A program made the position numbers and the translations under genes. Below are positions 1 to 9,409 of a stretch of DNA of 64,000 nt, piece by piece (position 1 is the stretch's first letter; each line of letters begins with the position of its first letter). The notes beneath the pieces are model-generated. The model saw only the letters and a list, made by a program, of their open reading frames with translations. It made no database searches and was not told the DNA's origin. Location of the stretch: contig NZ_BBWZ01000009.1 in assembly GCF_001015055.1 (NCBI RefSeq), forward strand, positions 110,060-174,059. The letters are read 5' to 3'. This DNA is from Aneurinibacillus tyrosinisolvens (GTDB lineage Bacteria; Bacillota; Bacilli; Aneurinibacillales; Aneurinibacillaceae).

Positions 1-512
1 TGAAAGAGAAATCAACCCGTGTAATGATGACCAGACGATATCTACCTCATCATCAATATTTATTTCTTCCCAGCTTTTATATACAAAGAGATCCTTAACC
101 ACACTTCGCATAAAAGCGAACGTTTCTTTTGCAGAAGCTGGAGTTTTGTCGGTACCAAATTTTATAGTGCCCAGTCCGTGCATTACTTCGTATAATTCCT
201 TACTTTCCTGTACGAACTCCAGGTATGCCTTTCCAAGTGACATAAAACCGGATTCTGGGTTATCAGCTTTAAGATAAGCATGGCGCAACTTTTCAAGTAA
301 CTGGCGGAATCCTTCGGATACAAGCTCATGCATCATTTCTTCTTTATTGGAGAAATGTTCATAAATTGTCGGGGGACTGTATTCAATTTCATTTGCGATT
401 TTACGAATAGTCACTGACTGCCAGCCTTCCTGTGCGGAAATCCTGCGCGCAGCCAGGAGAATCTCATCTTTTAAAGCGGCTTTTTGACGCTTCCTCCGTT
501 CATTTACCCCAT
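1..512 (-). pseudogene. TetR-family regulator, partial and apparently frameshifted at codon 2-3
   Basis: The gene runs off the left edge, so the C-terminus is missing. The reading frame gives a TetR N-terminal helix-turn-helix (VTIRKIANEIEYSPPTIYEH) followed by a helical ligand domain. An AGGTG ribosome site lies five bases before ATG (512-510), but that ATG meets a stop after two codons. The TetR frame itself has no usable start there. Adding one C to the C4 run at 507-510 would join the ATG to the TetR frame as MGVNERRKR, which looks like a normal TetR start. I read this as a one-base deletion, either in the cell or in the assembly. Otherwise translation would have to begin at the internal methionines after the helix-turn-helix, giving a protein that cannot bind DNA. 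Confidence 0.75.
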
Positions 513-543
513 GTTATCACCTCTTTATTTAACTTTAGTAAAA

Positions 544-572
544 TTATCTAACTTAGTTAGGTGAAAGTCAAT
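544..572 (-). promoter_or_regulatory. Promoter of the TetR gene with an operator in the spacer
   Basis: Reading the minus strand, TTGACT (572-567) is followed after 17 bases by GATAAT (549-544), a good sigma-A promoter. The spacer holds the 13-base palindrome CTAACTTAGTTAG (549-561), and a related TAACTTTAGTAA lies at about 532-543. A palindrome placed between the -35 and -10 elements of a TetR gene is a typical autorepression layout. The binding protein is inferred to be the TetR gene product. Confidence 0.65.
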
Positions 573-594
573 GAAAATTTTGGGTGGAGAACAT

Positions 595-629
595 TAAAAA
601 GCCCCACCTGTTCCCGGCAGGAGGGGCTT
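595..629 (-). terminator. Rho-independent terminator after the three-PAS kinase
   Basis: AAGCCCC-ACCTG pairs with CAGGAGGGGCTT with one mismatch. On the minus strand the stem is followed by TTTTTAAT. It lies about 80 bases beyond the kinase stop codon. Confidence 0.75.
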
Positions 630-711
630 CGGCAGAGATTAAAATGAATCTCCATAAATACTTTCCGCAGTTCATCGTTAAACCCCGGCTAATTTGTCGC
701 GGTCATATTTG

Positions 712-2829
712 TTACTGTGCTTCTCTTTTCGAAGCAGAGTCAAGTGTAAGCGGGAGAATGATTTCAAAGGAAGTTCCCTGTCCGGGAGAGCTCATCACAT
801 TAATTTTTCCCTTATGGTTCTTAATAATATTGTAGCTCACCATGAGCCCTAAGCCGGTCCCCTTCTCTTTCGTAGTATAAAAAGGTTCACCTAATTTCTT
901 GATTTTCTCAGGGGGGATTCCACACCCATGGTCTACAAAGCGGACACTAATCCCTTCTTCCTGTTTCTTTGCTTCCACCTTAATTACCCCTGCATCCGCC
1001 ATTGATTCCATTGCGTTTTTTAAAAGATTAATAAAAACTTGTTTTAATTGATTTTCTTCACATTCAATCATAGGAAGATTTTCGTCATATACTGTAATAA
1101 TCTCGATATTTTTCATGATAGCTTGCGTTTCAAACAAAGTGACAGTCCCTTGAATGATTTTCTGAACGGAATTTTTTCTGAAAGTAAATGACTGCGGCTT
1201 GGAAAGCATCAAAAACTCATTAATAATGAGTTCAATTCGATTTACCTCGGCTAACACAATATCAAAGTATTGGTTTTCGCTTTCGTATTGCTGTTTAAAT
1301 AATTGGATGAATCCCCGTATGACTGTTAAAGGATTTCGTACCTCATGTGCTACACCGGCCGCCAGGTTTCCGGCAATGGAAATCGTGTCAGCCTTCCTAA
1401 GGGCCTCTTCGATTTGTTTTCTTCCGGTGATATCACGGCCAACGCCTAACCAGGCCGGCTGCCCTTCATAATTTATGGAAATAAAAATCGTTTCCACCTC
1501 GATTATTCTATTATCAAACGTGTTAATTTTATACTCGAGGGGTCCAATAATGACTTTTTCCCTTTTGGTCTTATTAACGGAGATCTTTATAAGCTCATGG
1601 TAATCAGGTTCAATAAAATCAAATACGTTTTTTCCTAGCAGTTCCCATGGTTCTTTTACACCCATAATGGCTGCCCCTTCTTTGTTTATAAAAGAGAATA
1701 TACCTTTCTGGTTGACAACTACTATTTTATCAGGGAGGTGCTCAACCAAAAGGCGGTACCGTTCTTCGCTTTCCCTTAGTCTCTCTTGCGTTTGTTTCAG
1801 GTCGGTAATATCCAGGAAAGTCCCCAGTACCTCAATAGGCTGTCCTGTAGCCGTATCAAGAATGGGCTCATAGTTGGCTAAAATCCAGCGGTAAGAGGAG
1901 TCACCGGCGAGCTCTACGCCCAGTACAGCATTTTGTATACGCTGCCCTGTGCGAAGAGCAATCATGTAGGGCTGTTCCTCATAGGATAAGAGACGGCCGT
2001 CATCTTCGAAAAACTTCCATGGTGCATTCTTGGGGTTGCCGCCGTGTATTTCTTCCTGTTTTACGCCTAATATTTTGCAGGCTTCCTCATTGGCGTGCAG
2101 AACAGTGCCTTCCCTGTCTTTTAGGACAATGCCGCCGCTGATTGCGTTATAAAGACTCTCGTACCGCTGTTCACTTTCCTTTAACTTGTTTTCCGTTATT
2201 TTTGAATTTGTAATATCACGCGCTGTCACTACGAGCACTTTTGGTTCGCCATTCGTATCAAAGATAGGAACTTTAATCACATCATAAGTAAGCAAGGTTC
2301 CGTCTTTTTTTTGGAAGATTTGCTCAAAACGAATCGTTCTTTTGCTACGCCATGCTTCTATATCTGAATCATGGCAAACCGAGAAAAAACGATGCCGGTC
2401 CCCGTAGATTTTAATAATGTGTGCACTCGTTTTTCCTTCATAAGGGGCATCCTCAATCTCAAAAAAACGACGAGATGCTTCATTCCCTTCGATCCAATGC
2501 CCCTCCTTGTCCTTTAAATATACGAAGTCGGGGACATTATTAATGAGCGTATACAACGTCTTTTGTTCCTCCCGCAGCTTCCGTTTCGAGGCGAGAAGTT
2601 TTTTTCTATCCTGCTTTATGAAGATGTAAATGATGAAGGCACCGATAAGAATAGACAACGCATCCTGTATAATGTGGACAGGAACAAAAAGGCCTGGTTT
2701 AGAGAAATATGGACGCAGCAGCCGATGCGAAATAATAAAGTAGAGGGAAAGGAGAAGAGTAAACAAAATGGAGATTTTAAAAGGGCTCCATTTTACTTTT
2801 ACCTGCTTTTCAGTTAGCCAGTGAATCAT
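712..2829 (-). CDS. Membrane sensor histidine kinase with three PAS domains
   Basis: This 705-residue protein has two membrane segments near residues 20-38 and 53-72, then three PAS domains (about 90-205, 220-345 and 355-470). A HisKA domain follows with the phospho-accepting His at about residue 495 (AAGVAHEVRNPLTVIRG). The C-terminal ATPase domain carries the N box (NLLKNAMES) and the G boxes (DHGCGIP, GTGLGLMVS). The layout matches sporulation-type kinases of Bacillales (KinA/KinB/KinE class) that feed the Spo0F/Spo0A relay. No response regulator lies next to it, as is usual for those orphan kinases. GGAGG precedes the ATG at good spacing. The signal it senses cannot be told from the sequence. 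Confidence 0.9.
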   Translation of the reverse strand: MIHWLTEKQVKVKWSPFKISILFTLLLSLYFIISHRLLRPYFSKPGLFVPVHIIQDALSILIGAFIIYIFIKQDRKKLLASKRKLREEQKTLYTLINNVPDFVYLKDKEGHWIEGNEASRRFFEIEDAPYEGKTSAHIIKIYGDRHRFFSVCHDSDIEAWRSKRTIRFEQIFQKKDGTLLTYDVIKVPIFDTNGEPKVLVVTARDITNSKITENKLKESEQRYESLYNAISGGIVLKDREGTVLHANEEACKILGVKQEEIHGGNPKNAPWKFFEDDGRLLSYEEQPYMIALRTGQRIQNAVLGVELAGDSSYRWILANYEPILDTATGQPIEVLGTFLDITDLKQTQERLRESEERYRLLVEHLPDKIVVVNQKGIFSFINKEGAAIMGVKEPWELLGKNVFDFIEPDYHELIKISVNKTKREKVIIGPLEYKINTFDNRIIEVETIFISINYEGQPAWLGVGRDITGRKQIEEALRKADTISIAGNLAAGVAHEVRNPLTVIRGFIQLFKQQYESENQYFDIVLAEVNRIELIINEFLMLSKPQSFTFRKNSVQKIIQGTVTLFETQAIMKNIEIITVYDENLPMIECEENQLKQVFINLLKNAMESMADAGVIKVEAKKQEEGISVRFVDHGCGIPPEKIKKLGEPFYTTKEKGTGLGLMVSYNIIKNHKGKINVMSSPGQGTSFEIILPLTLDSASKREAQ

Positions 2830-2922
2830 AGAAACCTCCGTATCAACAAAAAGACTTGTTTTTAGTTATAGTACCATTTCCTGTGAAAGAGCAGGGGTTC
2901 TTTTGTTAAAATAGGAAGGAGT

Positions 2923-2953
2923 AAAAAGCAGGTTACCAGCGAAGGCAACCTGC
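2923..2953 (-). terminator. Terminator after the GNAT gene
   Basis: GCAGGTT (2928-2934) pairs perfectly with AACCTGC (2947-2953), and the minus strand continues into TTTTTAC. It ends the GNAT transcript. Confidence 0.8.
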
Positions 2954-2963
2954 TTTGGGGGGA

Positions 2964-3404
2964 TTACAGGCTTTTTGCCATAACGATCCGATTTTTATTT
3001 AAGACATAACCATGTTTGTTATAGAAAGCTTCAGCCTGTCTGCCGTTCATCGTCAGCAGGTAAATACTTTGTACGCCCATTGACTTTAACTCTCTTTCCA
3101 AATGTGTAAGGAGCCTTGAGCCATATCCTTTGCCCTGTATTTTATTGTCAATGCAAAGTTCGGCTAAATAAAAGGTTGTACCGCCGCAATGCCTTTTGCA
3201 GTTACCGCCAACCAGGCCAGCCAACCGGCCGTGAGAAGACAGGGAAAAAAGCAAAGACCTAGGTGTATGTAGTAAATCAAGCAGCCTTTCCCCGGCAGCT
3301 TCGTGCGTCCAAGTCTCGTTCCACGGTTCATCATTGAAAACTTTCGTATAAAGCTCTATACACTCCTGTATGTTGTCCGCGCTAACGGGTACGATTTCTT
3401 CCAA
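2964..3404 (-). CDS. GNAT-family N-acetyltransferase
   Basis: This 146-residue protein fits the GNAT fold. The acetyl-CoA binding motif A is visible as QGKGYGSRLL near residue 95, after the beta-strand TFYLAELCIDNK, and the C-terminal EAFYNKHGYV motif is typical of the family. It would transfer an acetyl group from acetyl-CoA to an amine, but the substrate cannot be predicted. It is a single-gene unit, divergent from the helicase gene and closed by its own terminator. A GGAGG-like site (GAGGATCC region) precedes the ATG. Confidence 0.85.
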   Translation of the reverse strand: MEEIVPVSADNIQECIELYTKVFNDEPWNETWTHEAAGERLLDLLHTPRSLLFSLSSHGRLAGLVGGNCKRHCGGTTFYLAELCIDNKIQGKGYGSRLLTHLERELKSMGVQSIYLLTMNGRQAEAFYNKHGYVLNKNRIVMAKSL

Positions 3405-3558
3405 TATGAGGATCCTCCTTCTTCGCCGCAGGTCTTGTCAGAGAGGCGGCTATGCTGTTTACTGATTCTAACGGGGGAAACCCTGGGAATGTTGCAAGCA
3501 CATCAGGAGACTTACTATCATATATGCAGATACAATGTAATTCATGGAGTGATCTATC

Positions 3559-6072
3559 ATGACACAACTTCCAATCGAGCGGGTGCTGCCCGAATTAAAG
3601 AACGTACTTGACTCCCATAACAGCGGGGTACTTGTAGCACCCCCGGGCGCAGGCAAGACAACCCGAATTCCGCTTTCCCTCCTGGACGAGCCGTGGCTTG
3701 CAGGCCGCCGCATTCTTATGCTGGAACCCCGCCGGCTCGCTGCCCGCACCGCTGCCCATTACATGGCTGCCTCATTGGGCGAGCATGTTGGGGAAACCGT
3801 CGGATACCGGGTCAAGCTGGACGCCCAGATTGGAGAAAAAACGCGGATTGAGGTCATCACAGAAGGCATTCTTACCCGGCTCCTGCAGGCAGACCCCGCG
3901 CTTGAAGGCGTAGGGCTCGTTGTTTTTGATGAATTTCATGAGAGAAGCATCCACGCCGACCTGGGACTTGCGCTTTGTCTGGAGTCTCAGGCGGTGCTGC
4001 GGGAAGACCTGCGCATTCTCGTTATGTCAGCTACCCTGGATGCCGAACCTGTAGCAGCTCTTCTGGGAGATGCGCCGGTTATTGTAAGCGAAGGCAAGGC
4101 TTTTCCGGTTGAAACACGCTATGTAAACAGGCCGATGGAAGGGAGAATGGAGGCTGTTGTTACTCGTACGATTGTTGATGCACTGGAAAGCGAAGAAGGC
4201 AGTATTCTTGTCTTTTTGCCGGGAGCAGGGGAAATCCGGAAGATAGAATCGCTGCTTCTGGAGAGCAATCTGGAACCGCATGTCCGGGTCGCTCCACTTT
4301 ATGGGAGCCTTACACGTGAGGCGCAGGACTTAGCGATTTCACCGGGCATGCCGGGAGAGCGTAAAATTGTCCTTGCAACTTCAATCGCTGAGACGAGTCT
4401 CACAGTGGAAGGGGTTCGAACGGTCATTGACAGCGGCCTTATGCGTACATCCCGGTTCTCGCCCCGAACCGGGATGGCCTGGCTGGAGACGGTTCAAGTA
4501 TCGCGGGCTTCGGCGGACCAGCGCTGCGGCCGGGCGGGCCGGCAGGGGCCGGGTGTGTGTTACCGCCTCTGGACCGAACAGGAAAATCGGAGTCTTGCCC
4601 TTCGCAGTATCCCGGAAATACTGGAAGCCGATTTAGCGCCGCTGGCGCTTGAGTTAGCCGCATGGGGAGCGTCCGCACCGGCACAATTGCCCTGGCTTGA
4701 TCCGCCTCCTGCCGCCGCATTTGCGGAGGCTCGCAAGCTTTTGAGCCAGCTTGGTGCGCTGGACGAAGGCGGAATGATTACCGCGCACGGGCGGCGTATG
4801 GCCGAACTTGGGATGCACCCCCGGCTCGCGCACATGGTTCTTAAAGCTGCAGATCTCGGTTATGGAGAAACCGGATGTGAGCTTGCGGCGATTTTAAGTG
4901 AACGGGATTTTTTTCGCTACGGCAAAACAGCACCGGATGCGGACATACGATTGCGTATCGAGGTGCTCCGCAGCCTGAAGAGGGAAGGGCAGACCAAACG
5001 GGCCCGGGAAACGAACATTGATTGGACCGCCTGCCGCCGGATTCTTTCTGAGGCGGATTACTGGAAACGTATTGTTAGGGTCCCGGCGGGCGGGAAAGAT
5101 GATGACATAAACGCCTGCGGGCTATTGCTTGCATTTGCTTATCCGGATCGGATTGCCAGATTAAGATCAAGCGGACGGTTTCTTCTGCGCAGCGGCCGCG
5201 GAGCGGTTTTTAGTAAAACACAGCCGCTTTCAAACGCAGCCTATGTGGTTGCGGCAGAGCTGGACGGTCAGGGGCCGGAGAGCCGGATTTATCTGGCTGC
5301 TCCCCTAAACCTGGACGATGTGGAACGGCACTTTGGGAATCAAATGGAAGAGGAGGCTTTCGTTGATTGGGATCCGGCGGCACAGGCAGTGCGCGCGCGA
5401 AAACGCAGGCGCCTGGGTGCGCTCGTTTTGAGCGAAGTCCCGCTTTCCGAGCCAGATCCGGAACGTTGCCTGGAGGCGCTCCTTCGCGGGATTGGGGAGG
5501 AAGGATTAGAAATATTGCCGTGGACGAAAGCTGCCCGCCAGCTGCGGCAGCGCCTTCATTTCATGCACCGTTACAAGCCGGAGCGATGGCCGGATGTATC
5601 GGGTGGCTCACTTACAGCCACAATGGAAGAGTGGCTGGCCCCTCACCTGTATGGATATAAAAGCCGCGCTGATTTACAGAAAATAAATGTAGCAGGAATT
5701 CTCGAATCGATGCTCTCCTGGGAGCAGCGCCGGGAGCTTGATGAGTATGCTCCTACACATATCGTCGTTCCCAGCGGCACGCGCCTTCCTGTTGATTACA
5801 GCGATCCTGCTTCTCCGGTGCTCGCTGTCAGGCTCCAGGAAATGTTCGGGCTTAAGGAGACGCCGCGTATCGCTGGTGGAAGCGTACCCCTTACTCTGCA
5901 TTTATTATCTCCGGCACAGCGTCCTGTTCAGGTGACAAGGGACCTGGGCAGCTTCTGGCGGAACGCTTATTTTGAAGTGAAAAAAGATTTGAAAGGGCGT
6001 TATCCGAAGCATTACTGGCCGGACAATCCGTTGGAAGCGATACCTACAAGCCGAACGCGTCCCAGAGAATAA
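3559..6072 (+). CDS. hrpB: ATP-dependent helicase HrpB
   Basis: This 837-residue DExH helicase of the HrpA/HrpB family has Walker A APPGAGKTT (residues 27-35), DEFH (124-127), SAT (157-159) and the motif VI segment RCGRAGRQGPG near residue 325. The C-terminal third is the HrpB-specific region. The length matches the family (about 810-850). The family is associated with RNA or nucleoprotein remodelling, but the cellular role of HrpB is poorly defined. The start is set by GGAGTG nine bases upstream. The gene is visibly richer in G+C than its neighbours (for example 4500-4700). HrpB is more common in proteobacteria and scattered in Firmicutes, so transfer is possible but unproven. Confidence 0.93.
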   Translation: MTQLPIERVLPELKNVLDSHNSGVLVAPPGAGKTTRIPLSLLDEPWLAGRRILMLEPRRLAARTAAHYMAASLGEHVGETVGYRVKLDAQIGEKTRIEVITEGILTRLLQADPALEGVGLVVFDEFHERSIHADLGLALCLESQAVLREDLRILVMSATLDAEPVAALLGDAPVIVSEGKAFPVETRYVNRPMEGRMEAVVTRTIVDALESEEGSILVFLPGAGEIRKIESLLLESNLEPHVRVAPLYGSLTREAQDLAISPGMPGERKIVLATSIAETSLTVEGVRTVIDSGLMRTSRFSPRTGMAWLETVQVSRASADQRCGRAGRQGPGVCYRLWTEQENRSLALRSIPEILEADLAPLALELAAWGASAPAQLPWLDPPPAAAFAEARKLLSQLGALDEGGMITAHGRRMAELGMHPRLAHMVLKAADLGYGETGCELAAILSERDFFRYGKTAPDADIRLRIEVLRSLKREGQTKRARETNIDWTACRRILSEADYWKRIVRVPAGGKDDDINACGLLLAFAYPDRIARLRSSGRFLLRSGRGAVFSKTQPLSNAAYVVAAELDGQGPESRIYLAAPLNLDDVERHFGNQMEEEAFVDWDPAAQAVRARKRRRLGALVLSEVPLSEPDPERCLEALLRGIGEEGLEILPWTKAARQLRQRLHFMHRYKPERWPDVSGGSLTATMEEWLAPHLYGYKSRADLQKINVAGILESMLSWEQRRELDEYAPTHIVVPSGTRLPVDYSDPASPVLAVRLQEMFGLKETPRIAGGSVPLTLHLLSPAQRPVQVTRDLGSFWRNAYFEVKKDLKGRYPKHYWPDNPLEAIPTSRTRPRE

Positions 6073-6149
6073 AACGGCATGAGAAGGTTATTTGAACAAT
6101 GCTGTCATGTACTTTTTAATCGCGTTTTTCACAATCCAAAAGGATATTT

Positions 6150-7330
6150 ATGCAGGCATGTGTAAATAAGGTAAGAGAAAGTGAAATTCAGTTTAGGGAG
6201 CCGGAGATGTTAAAAGAACAATTTGCGGATTTTCTAGAAATCGACGAAGTGAAGCTGATTAGTGAGTGGACAAACGGAGTCATTATTGCCGATACCGATC
6301 CGTACAGTGGAGAAGTTTATGGCAACGGCCTGGTGATGTATAAGCTTGTAGTGGATTACTTGAAGTCACGGATTGGTTTGGAAGAAGTGGAGAAGCTTGC
6401 CCGCAGGGTAGCTGTACAGCGCATGCAGGCCGGGATTAATATCGGGGAATTTGTGTACAACGTGAGCCTTGGCCGGAGTATTATCTTTAATCGTATGTAT
6501 GAATCAGGTCTTCCGTTAGAACAGCTCCAATTAGGGAGCGTGAAAATTAACGAATGTTTGATCACTTCTTGTACAGTGCGGTATCACGCTACGCGGAGCT
6601 TAAAGACACTGATTTGGAAAAAAAGGAACTGTTCATCGAACAGACGCATAAGGAGAGGCTTACTATACTTGGGCAAATGGCATCAAGTTTTGTCCATGAA
6701 TTTCGCAACCCTTTAACTTCTGTCATTGGTTTTACTAAACTGCTGAAACAGAAATATGCCGAACTTGAATATTTGGATATTATGGAGCATGAACTGGAGC
6801 AGTTGAAATATCGAATTTCACAATTTCTGCTCGTATCCAGGAGAGGGGATACAGACAGAAGCAAGAAAGTGTTCCTTCTTAGCGAATTATTTAGGGAGGT
6901 TCTTGATTTCCTTTACCCCAGCCTTGTGGACGGGGATGTGGAAGTGGTACCGACGATTCAACCGAACGTTTACTTCTATGGATATAAGGAAGAGACGAGA
7001 CAGGTGCTTATTAACCTGATGATTAATTCGATCGACGCACTGCAGCAAGTGAACACACCGCGAAAGCTGTATATCGAAATGAAAACAGTAGGAAACGAGA
7101 TTGAAATTTCTGTATCGAACAATGGCCCGTGTATTTCACCCAATTTAATTCAGGCTATTTTTGAACCGTTTGTCACAACGAAAGAACTGGGGACAGGAAT
7201 TGGGCTCTTTATATGCAAGAAAATTATTGAGAAGCAAAACGGAACGATATCGTGTAAATCTGAACCGTCTCTAACAACATTTTGCATCCGTTTCAAATGT
7301 GAGGAGACACGGGAGGAGGGGCAAGCATGA
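6150..7330 (+). pseudogene. Sensor histidine kinase (HisK_N type) split by a one-base frameshift
   Basis: The first frame (from ATG 6150, AAAGGA site) encodes an alpha-helical sensor domain resembling the histidine kinase N-terminal domain of some Bacilli, to residue about 134. It then runs out of frame and stops at 6716. The second frame starts in the same place (6554) and continues as FDHFLYSAVSRYAELKD, then the H box SSFVHEFRNPLTSVIGF, N box LINLMINSIDAL and G box GTGIGLFICKK, to 7330. Adding one T to TTT at 6557-6559 joins both parts into one kinase of about 392 residues. It may be a sequencing deletion, a true pseudogene, or less likely two proteins made from overlapping genes. The stop overlaps the start of the glutathione peroxidase gene (ATGA). 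Confidence 0.8.
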
Positions 7331-7821
7331 CGGTTTACAACTATACAGCTAGAACCATATCGGGGGAAGAGAAACCTCTTTCCGACTACGCAGGAAAGGC
7401 GCTGCTTATTGTCAATACTGCGAGCAAGTGCGGATTTACCCCTCAATACAGTGGCCTTCAGCAATTGTATGAGAAGTATAAAGAGCAAGGATTTGAAATC
7501 CTGGCGTTCCCGAGCAATCAGTTTCTTAATCAGGAGCCGGGAACGAATGAAGAAATTCAAAATTTTTGTCAGACTGCGTACGGCGTTATGTTTCCCGTGT
7601 TTGAAAAGATAGATGTGAACGGTGCTGATGCTCATCCGCTGTTTGCATATCTTACCGAGAGCACACCAGGATTGCTGGGGACGAAGGCGGTAAAGTGGAA
7701 TTTCACGAAATTCCTGGTGAATAAACAGGGGATTCCGGTAAAGCGATATGCTCCTGCGGTGAAACCCGAGGAGTTAGACGCCGAAATTATCCGCCTCTTA
7801 GAGGAGGGCAAGGAAGGCTAA
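7327..7821 (+). CDS. Glutathione peroxidase-family thiol peroxidase
   Basis: This 164-residue protein matches the cysteine-type glutathione peroxidase family (BsaA/Gpx). The active-site Cys is residue 35 in NTASKCGFT. The conserved Gln segment FPSNQF (the family Gln) and the WNFTKFLV Trp/Asn segment are both present. In bacteria such enzymes usually use thioredoxin to reduce hydroperoxides. The ATG overlaps the kinase stop codon as ATGA, so translation is probably coupled to the kinase. A strong bidirectional terminator follows directly. Confidence 0.92.
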   Translation: MTVYNYTARTISGEEKPLSDYAGKALLIVNTASKCGFTPQYSGLQQLYEKYKEQGFEILAFPSNQFLNQEPGTNEEIQNFCQTAYGVMFPVFEKIDVNGADAHPLFAYLTESTPGLLGTKAVKWNFTKFLVNKQGIPVKRYAPAVKPEELDAEIIRLLEEGKEG

Positions 7822-7857
7822 ATTATAAAGGCTCCTTTGCGGGAGCCTTTATAATTT
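7821..7857. terminator. Bidirectional terminator between gpx and pssA
   Basis: A nearly perfect hairpin (AAATTATAAAGGCTCC paired across a five-base loop) ends in T-rich sequence in both directions. The pssA stop codon (TAA at 7851-7849) lies inside the stem, so the hairpin serves both convergent genes. Confidence 0.85.
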
Positions 7858-8337
7858 AGGAATTCGTATCGGGCTAACCATAAGAATCGCGAGAATCAAT
7901 AAGAACACGGGGCTCGAAAAGGAGAATAATGCGAGAACCGCAACAAGAAGGCCGGCGAGAGTAATGGGCACGCCCATATAATAGCCTACCGTTGGCTTGA
8001 TATTAAAGCGCCCCAGGCGCCAGGCGCCTGCAATCGGGAAGGATACAAATGCCAGCGTAAGGAAAACTGAAGGGTGGTGCATGGAATGGACGAGAATAGC
8101 AGGAGCAACACCGAAGCTAACAATATCGGCCAGCGAATCAAGTTCAACTCCCATAGGGCTATCGACCTTCAGCATACGGGCGATTTTCCCGTCGAATACA
8201 TCGCACGCTGCGGCCAGTAGAATTAAAATGGCGGCCGTTGTAAAAAATTCATTCATTGCGAATGTGATGGAGAAAATCCCGCAAACCAAATTACCGAGCG
8301 TAAATGCATTAGGAATAGAGCGACGAATTGAACTCAT
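7849..8337 (-). CDS. pssA: CDP-diacylglycerol-serine O-phosphatidyltransferase
   Basis: This 162-residue multi-spanning protein carries the CDP-alcohol phosphotransferase signature D-G-x2-A-R-x8-G-x3-D-x3-D, visible as DVFDGKIARM followed by GVELDSLAD. It makes phosphatidylserine from CDP-diacylglycerol and serine, the precursor of phosphatidylethanolamine. It is slightly shorter than B. subtilis PssA (177). The decarboxylase gene psd, often a neighbour, is not in the window. The start follows a TGAGGTGA ribosome site. Confidence 0.92.
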   Translation of the reverse strand: MSSIRRSIPNAFTLGNLVCGIFSITFAMNEFFTTAAILILLAAACDVFDGKIARMLKVDSPMGVELDSLADIVSFGVAPAILVHSMHHPSVFLTLAFVSFPIAGAWRLGRFNIKPTVGYYMGVPITLAGLLVAVLALFSFSSPVFLLILAILMVSPIRIPKL

Positions 8338-8404
8338 GATTCACCTCAAAGTTTCATAATGGGAACAAAAGAAAACGATGCCTTCAATATAAGTATAATA
8401 TAAA

Positions 8405-8434
8405 ACAACCCGTCAGCAAATCGCTGACGGGTTT
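8405..8434 (-). terminator. Terminator overlapping the end of the 63-residue gene
   Basis: ACCCGTCAGC pairs with GCTGACGGGT across a five-base loop. On the minus strand it is followed by TGTTTTATA. The stop codon of the upstream gene (8415-8413) lies inside the stem. Confidence 0.7.
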
Positions 8435-8604
8435 TCCTGTTCATCACTGTCGGCTATAACACAAAGAGAAACCATGTCGGGAAGAAGGGTGGCGTCTTTG
8501 TTATCCATAAAGCTAGGGGAGCAGGTTTCACAAACATTAGCGTCAATTCGATGGTGGTCGCCCTGCTTAGCTTGGAAGCAGGATAAGCATACATACATTC
8601 TCAT
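8413..8604 (-). CDS. Small protein with two CxxC motifs (zinc-ribbon type)
   Basis: This 63-residue protein has CLSC (residues 6-9) and CETC (residues 25-28), a spacing suited to a structural zinc site. The acidic tail ends in Cys. I do not recognise the family. A strong GGAGG lies seven bases before the ATG, and a terminator covers its end, so it is very likely a real monocistronic gene. Confidence 0.7.
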   Translation of the reverse strand: MRMYVCLSCFQAKQGDHHRIDANVCETCSPSFMDNKDATLLPDMVSLCVIADSDEQENPSAIC

Positions 8605-8788
8605 GCTTTGGCCTCCTTCTTGTTATGTCCAATAATTATACCCCACTTAACAGAAAATTTCAACTAGTTTTACTACCAATTTTTATTATTTTTTACAATA
8701 TAGTAAATAGAAACCTCAATAGAAATGACAATTTGCGATTTTCTTTGTATAATGACATCGAATAATATGAATGGTTAGGAGTGCCGTA

Positions 8789-9091
8789 ATGAAAGACGAA
8801 CAAAAAGAACTAGAGAAAAAAATGACAGATTCATACATGCGCGATACTTCCGCGATGATTTTAATTTTTTCGCAGTGGTGTGTAAACCACGATATTAACC
8901 CGGAAGCTCTTTATAAAGAAGCATACCCTGAACAGAGTATTCCACAAGAGCTAAAAAATATGCAGGCCCTTACGGTTCCGAAGAAAGAGGCCGGGGAGAT
9001 TCCGGTTGAGACACTGCTCAATGTGCTGATGGCATTCGATAATGAACAGCTTGCCTTTGCCGTGCAAAACCGGATCGGGAATAAACAATAA
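8789..9091 (+). CDS. Unknown soluble protein, 100 residues
   Basis: The protein is highly charged and mostly helical, with no signal peptide or membrane segment. I do not recognise a domain. AGGAGTG five bases before ATG 8789 decides the start; an ATG 18 bases further upstream overlaps that ribosome site and is rejected. It ends four bases before the convergent gene at 9095, with no separate terminator visible. Confidence 0.65.
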   Translation: MKDEQKELEKKMTDSYMRDTSAMILIFSQWCVNHDINPEALYKEAYPEQSIPQELKNMQALTVPKKEAGEIPVETLLNVLMAFDNEQLAFAVQNRIGNKQ

Positions 9092-9094
9092 GCT

Positions 9095-9409
9095 TTATCC
9101 CTTTACTTTTTTAAAGGAATTCACCCAATCAAGCAGAACGGAAATATATTGCCCAATGAGCGGAGCGGAAGTAAACAAGCTTAAAATATAAATAACAACG
9201 GCAATGACGAGTACAGTGCCGAATGTAAGCCCGACAAAGTTAGAAACGATCGCCAGGAGATTCACAAGAAACGTTCGTTTCGGGTTCTGATATTTCTCGA
9301 TTGCTTTCGTTACCCGCAGCTTCTCTCTCTGATCGGCGAGCCAGTCCAGCCTCTCCCGGATTCTTCTTTCCATCTTATCCCCCGTTACGGGAGAACGCGA
9401 TTTTCCCAT
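9095..9409 (-). CDS. Small membrane protein, DUF5665-like
   Basis: This 104-residue protein has a basic N-terminal half (RRIRERLDWL, REKLRVTKAIEKY) and one long hydrophobic segment or hairpin at about residues 48-82 (NFVGLTFGTVLVIAVVIYIL). It resembles the DUF5665 family of Bacillales, an assignment I make from memory. Function is unknown. Confidence 0.7.
   Translation of the reverse strand: MGKSRSPVTGDKMERRIRERLDWLADQREKLRVTKAIEKYQNPKRTFLVNLLAIVSNFVGLTFGTVLVIAVVIYILSLFTSAPLIGQYISVLLDWVNSFKKVKG

Noticed and set aside
3600..5900. Several long frames opposite or overlapping hrpB
   Set aside because: The G+C-rich coding sequence creates shadow frames; none has a ribosome site or recognisable domain.
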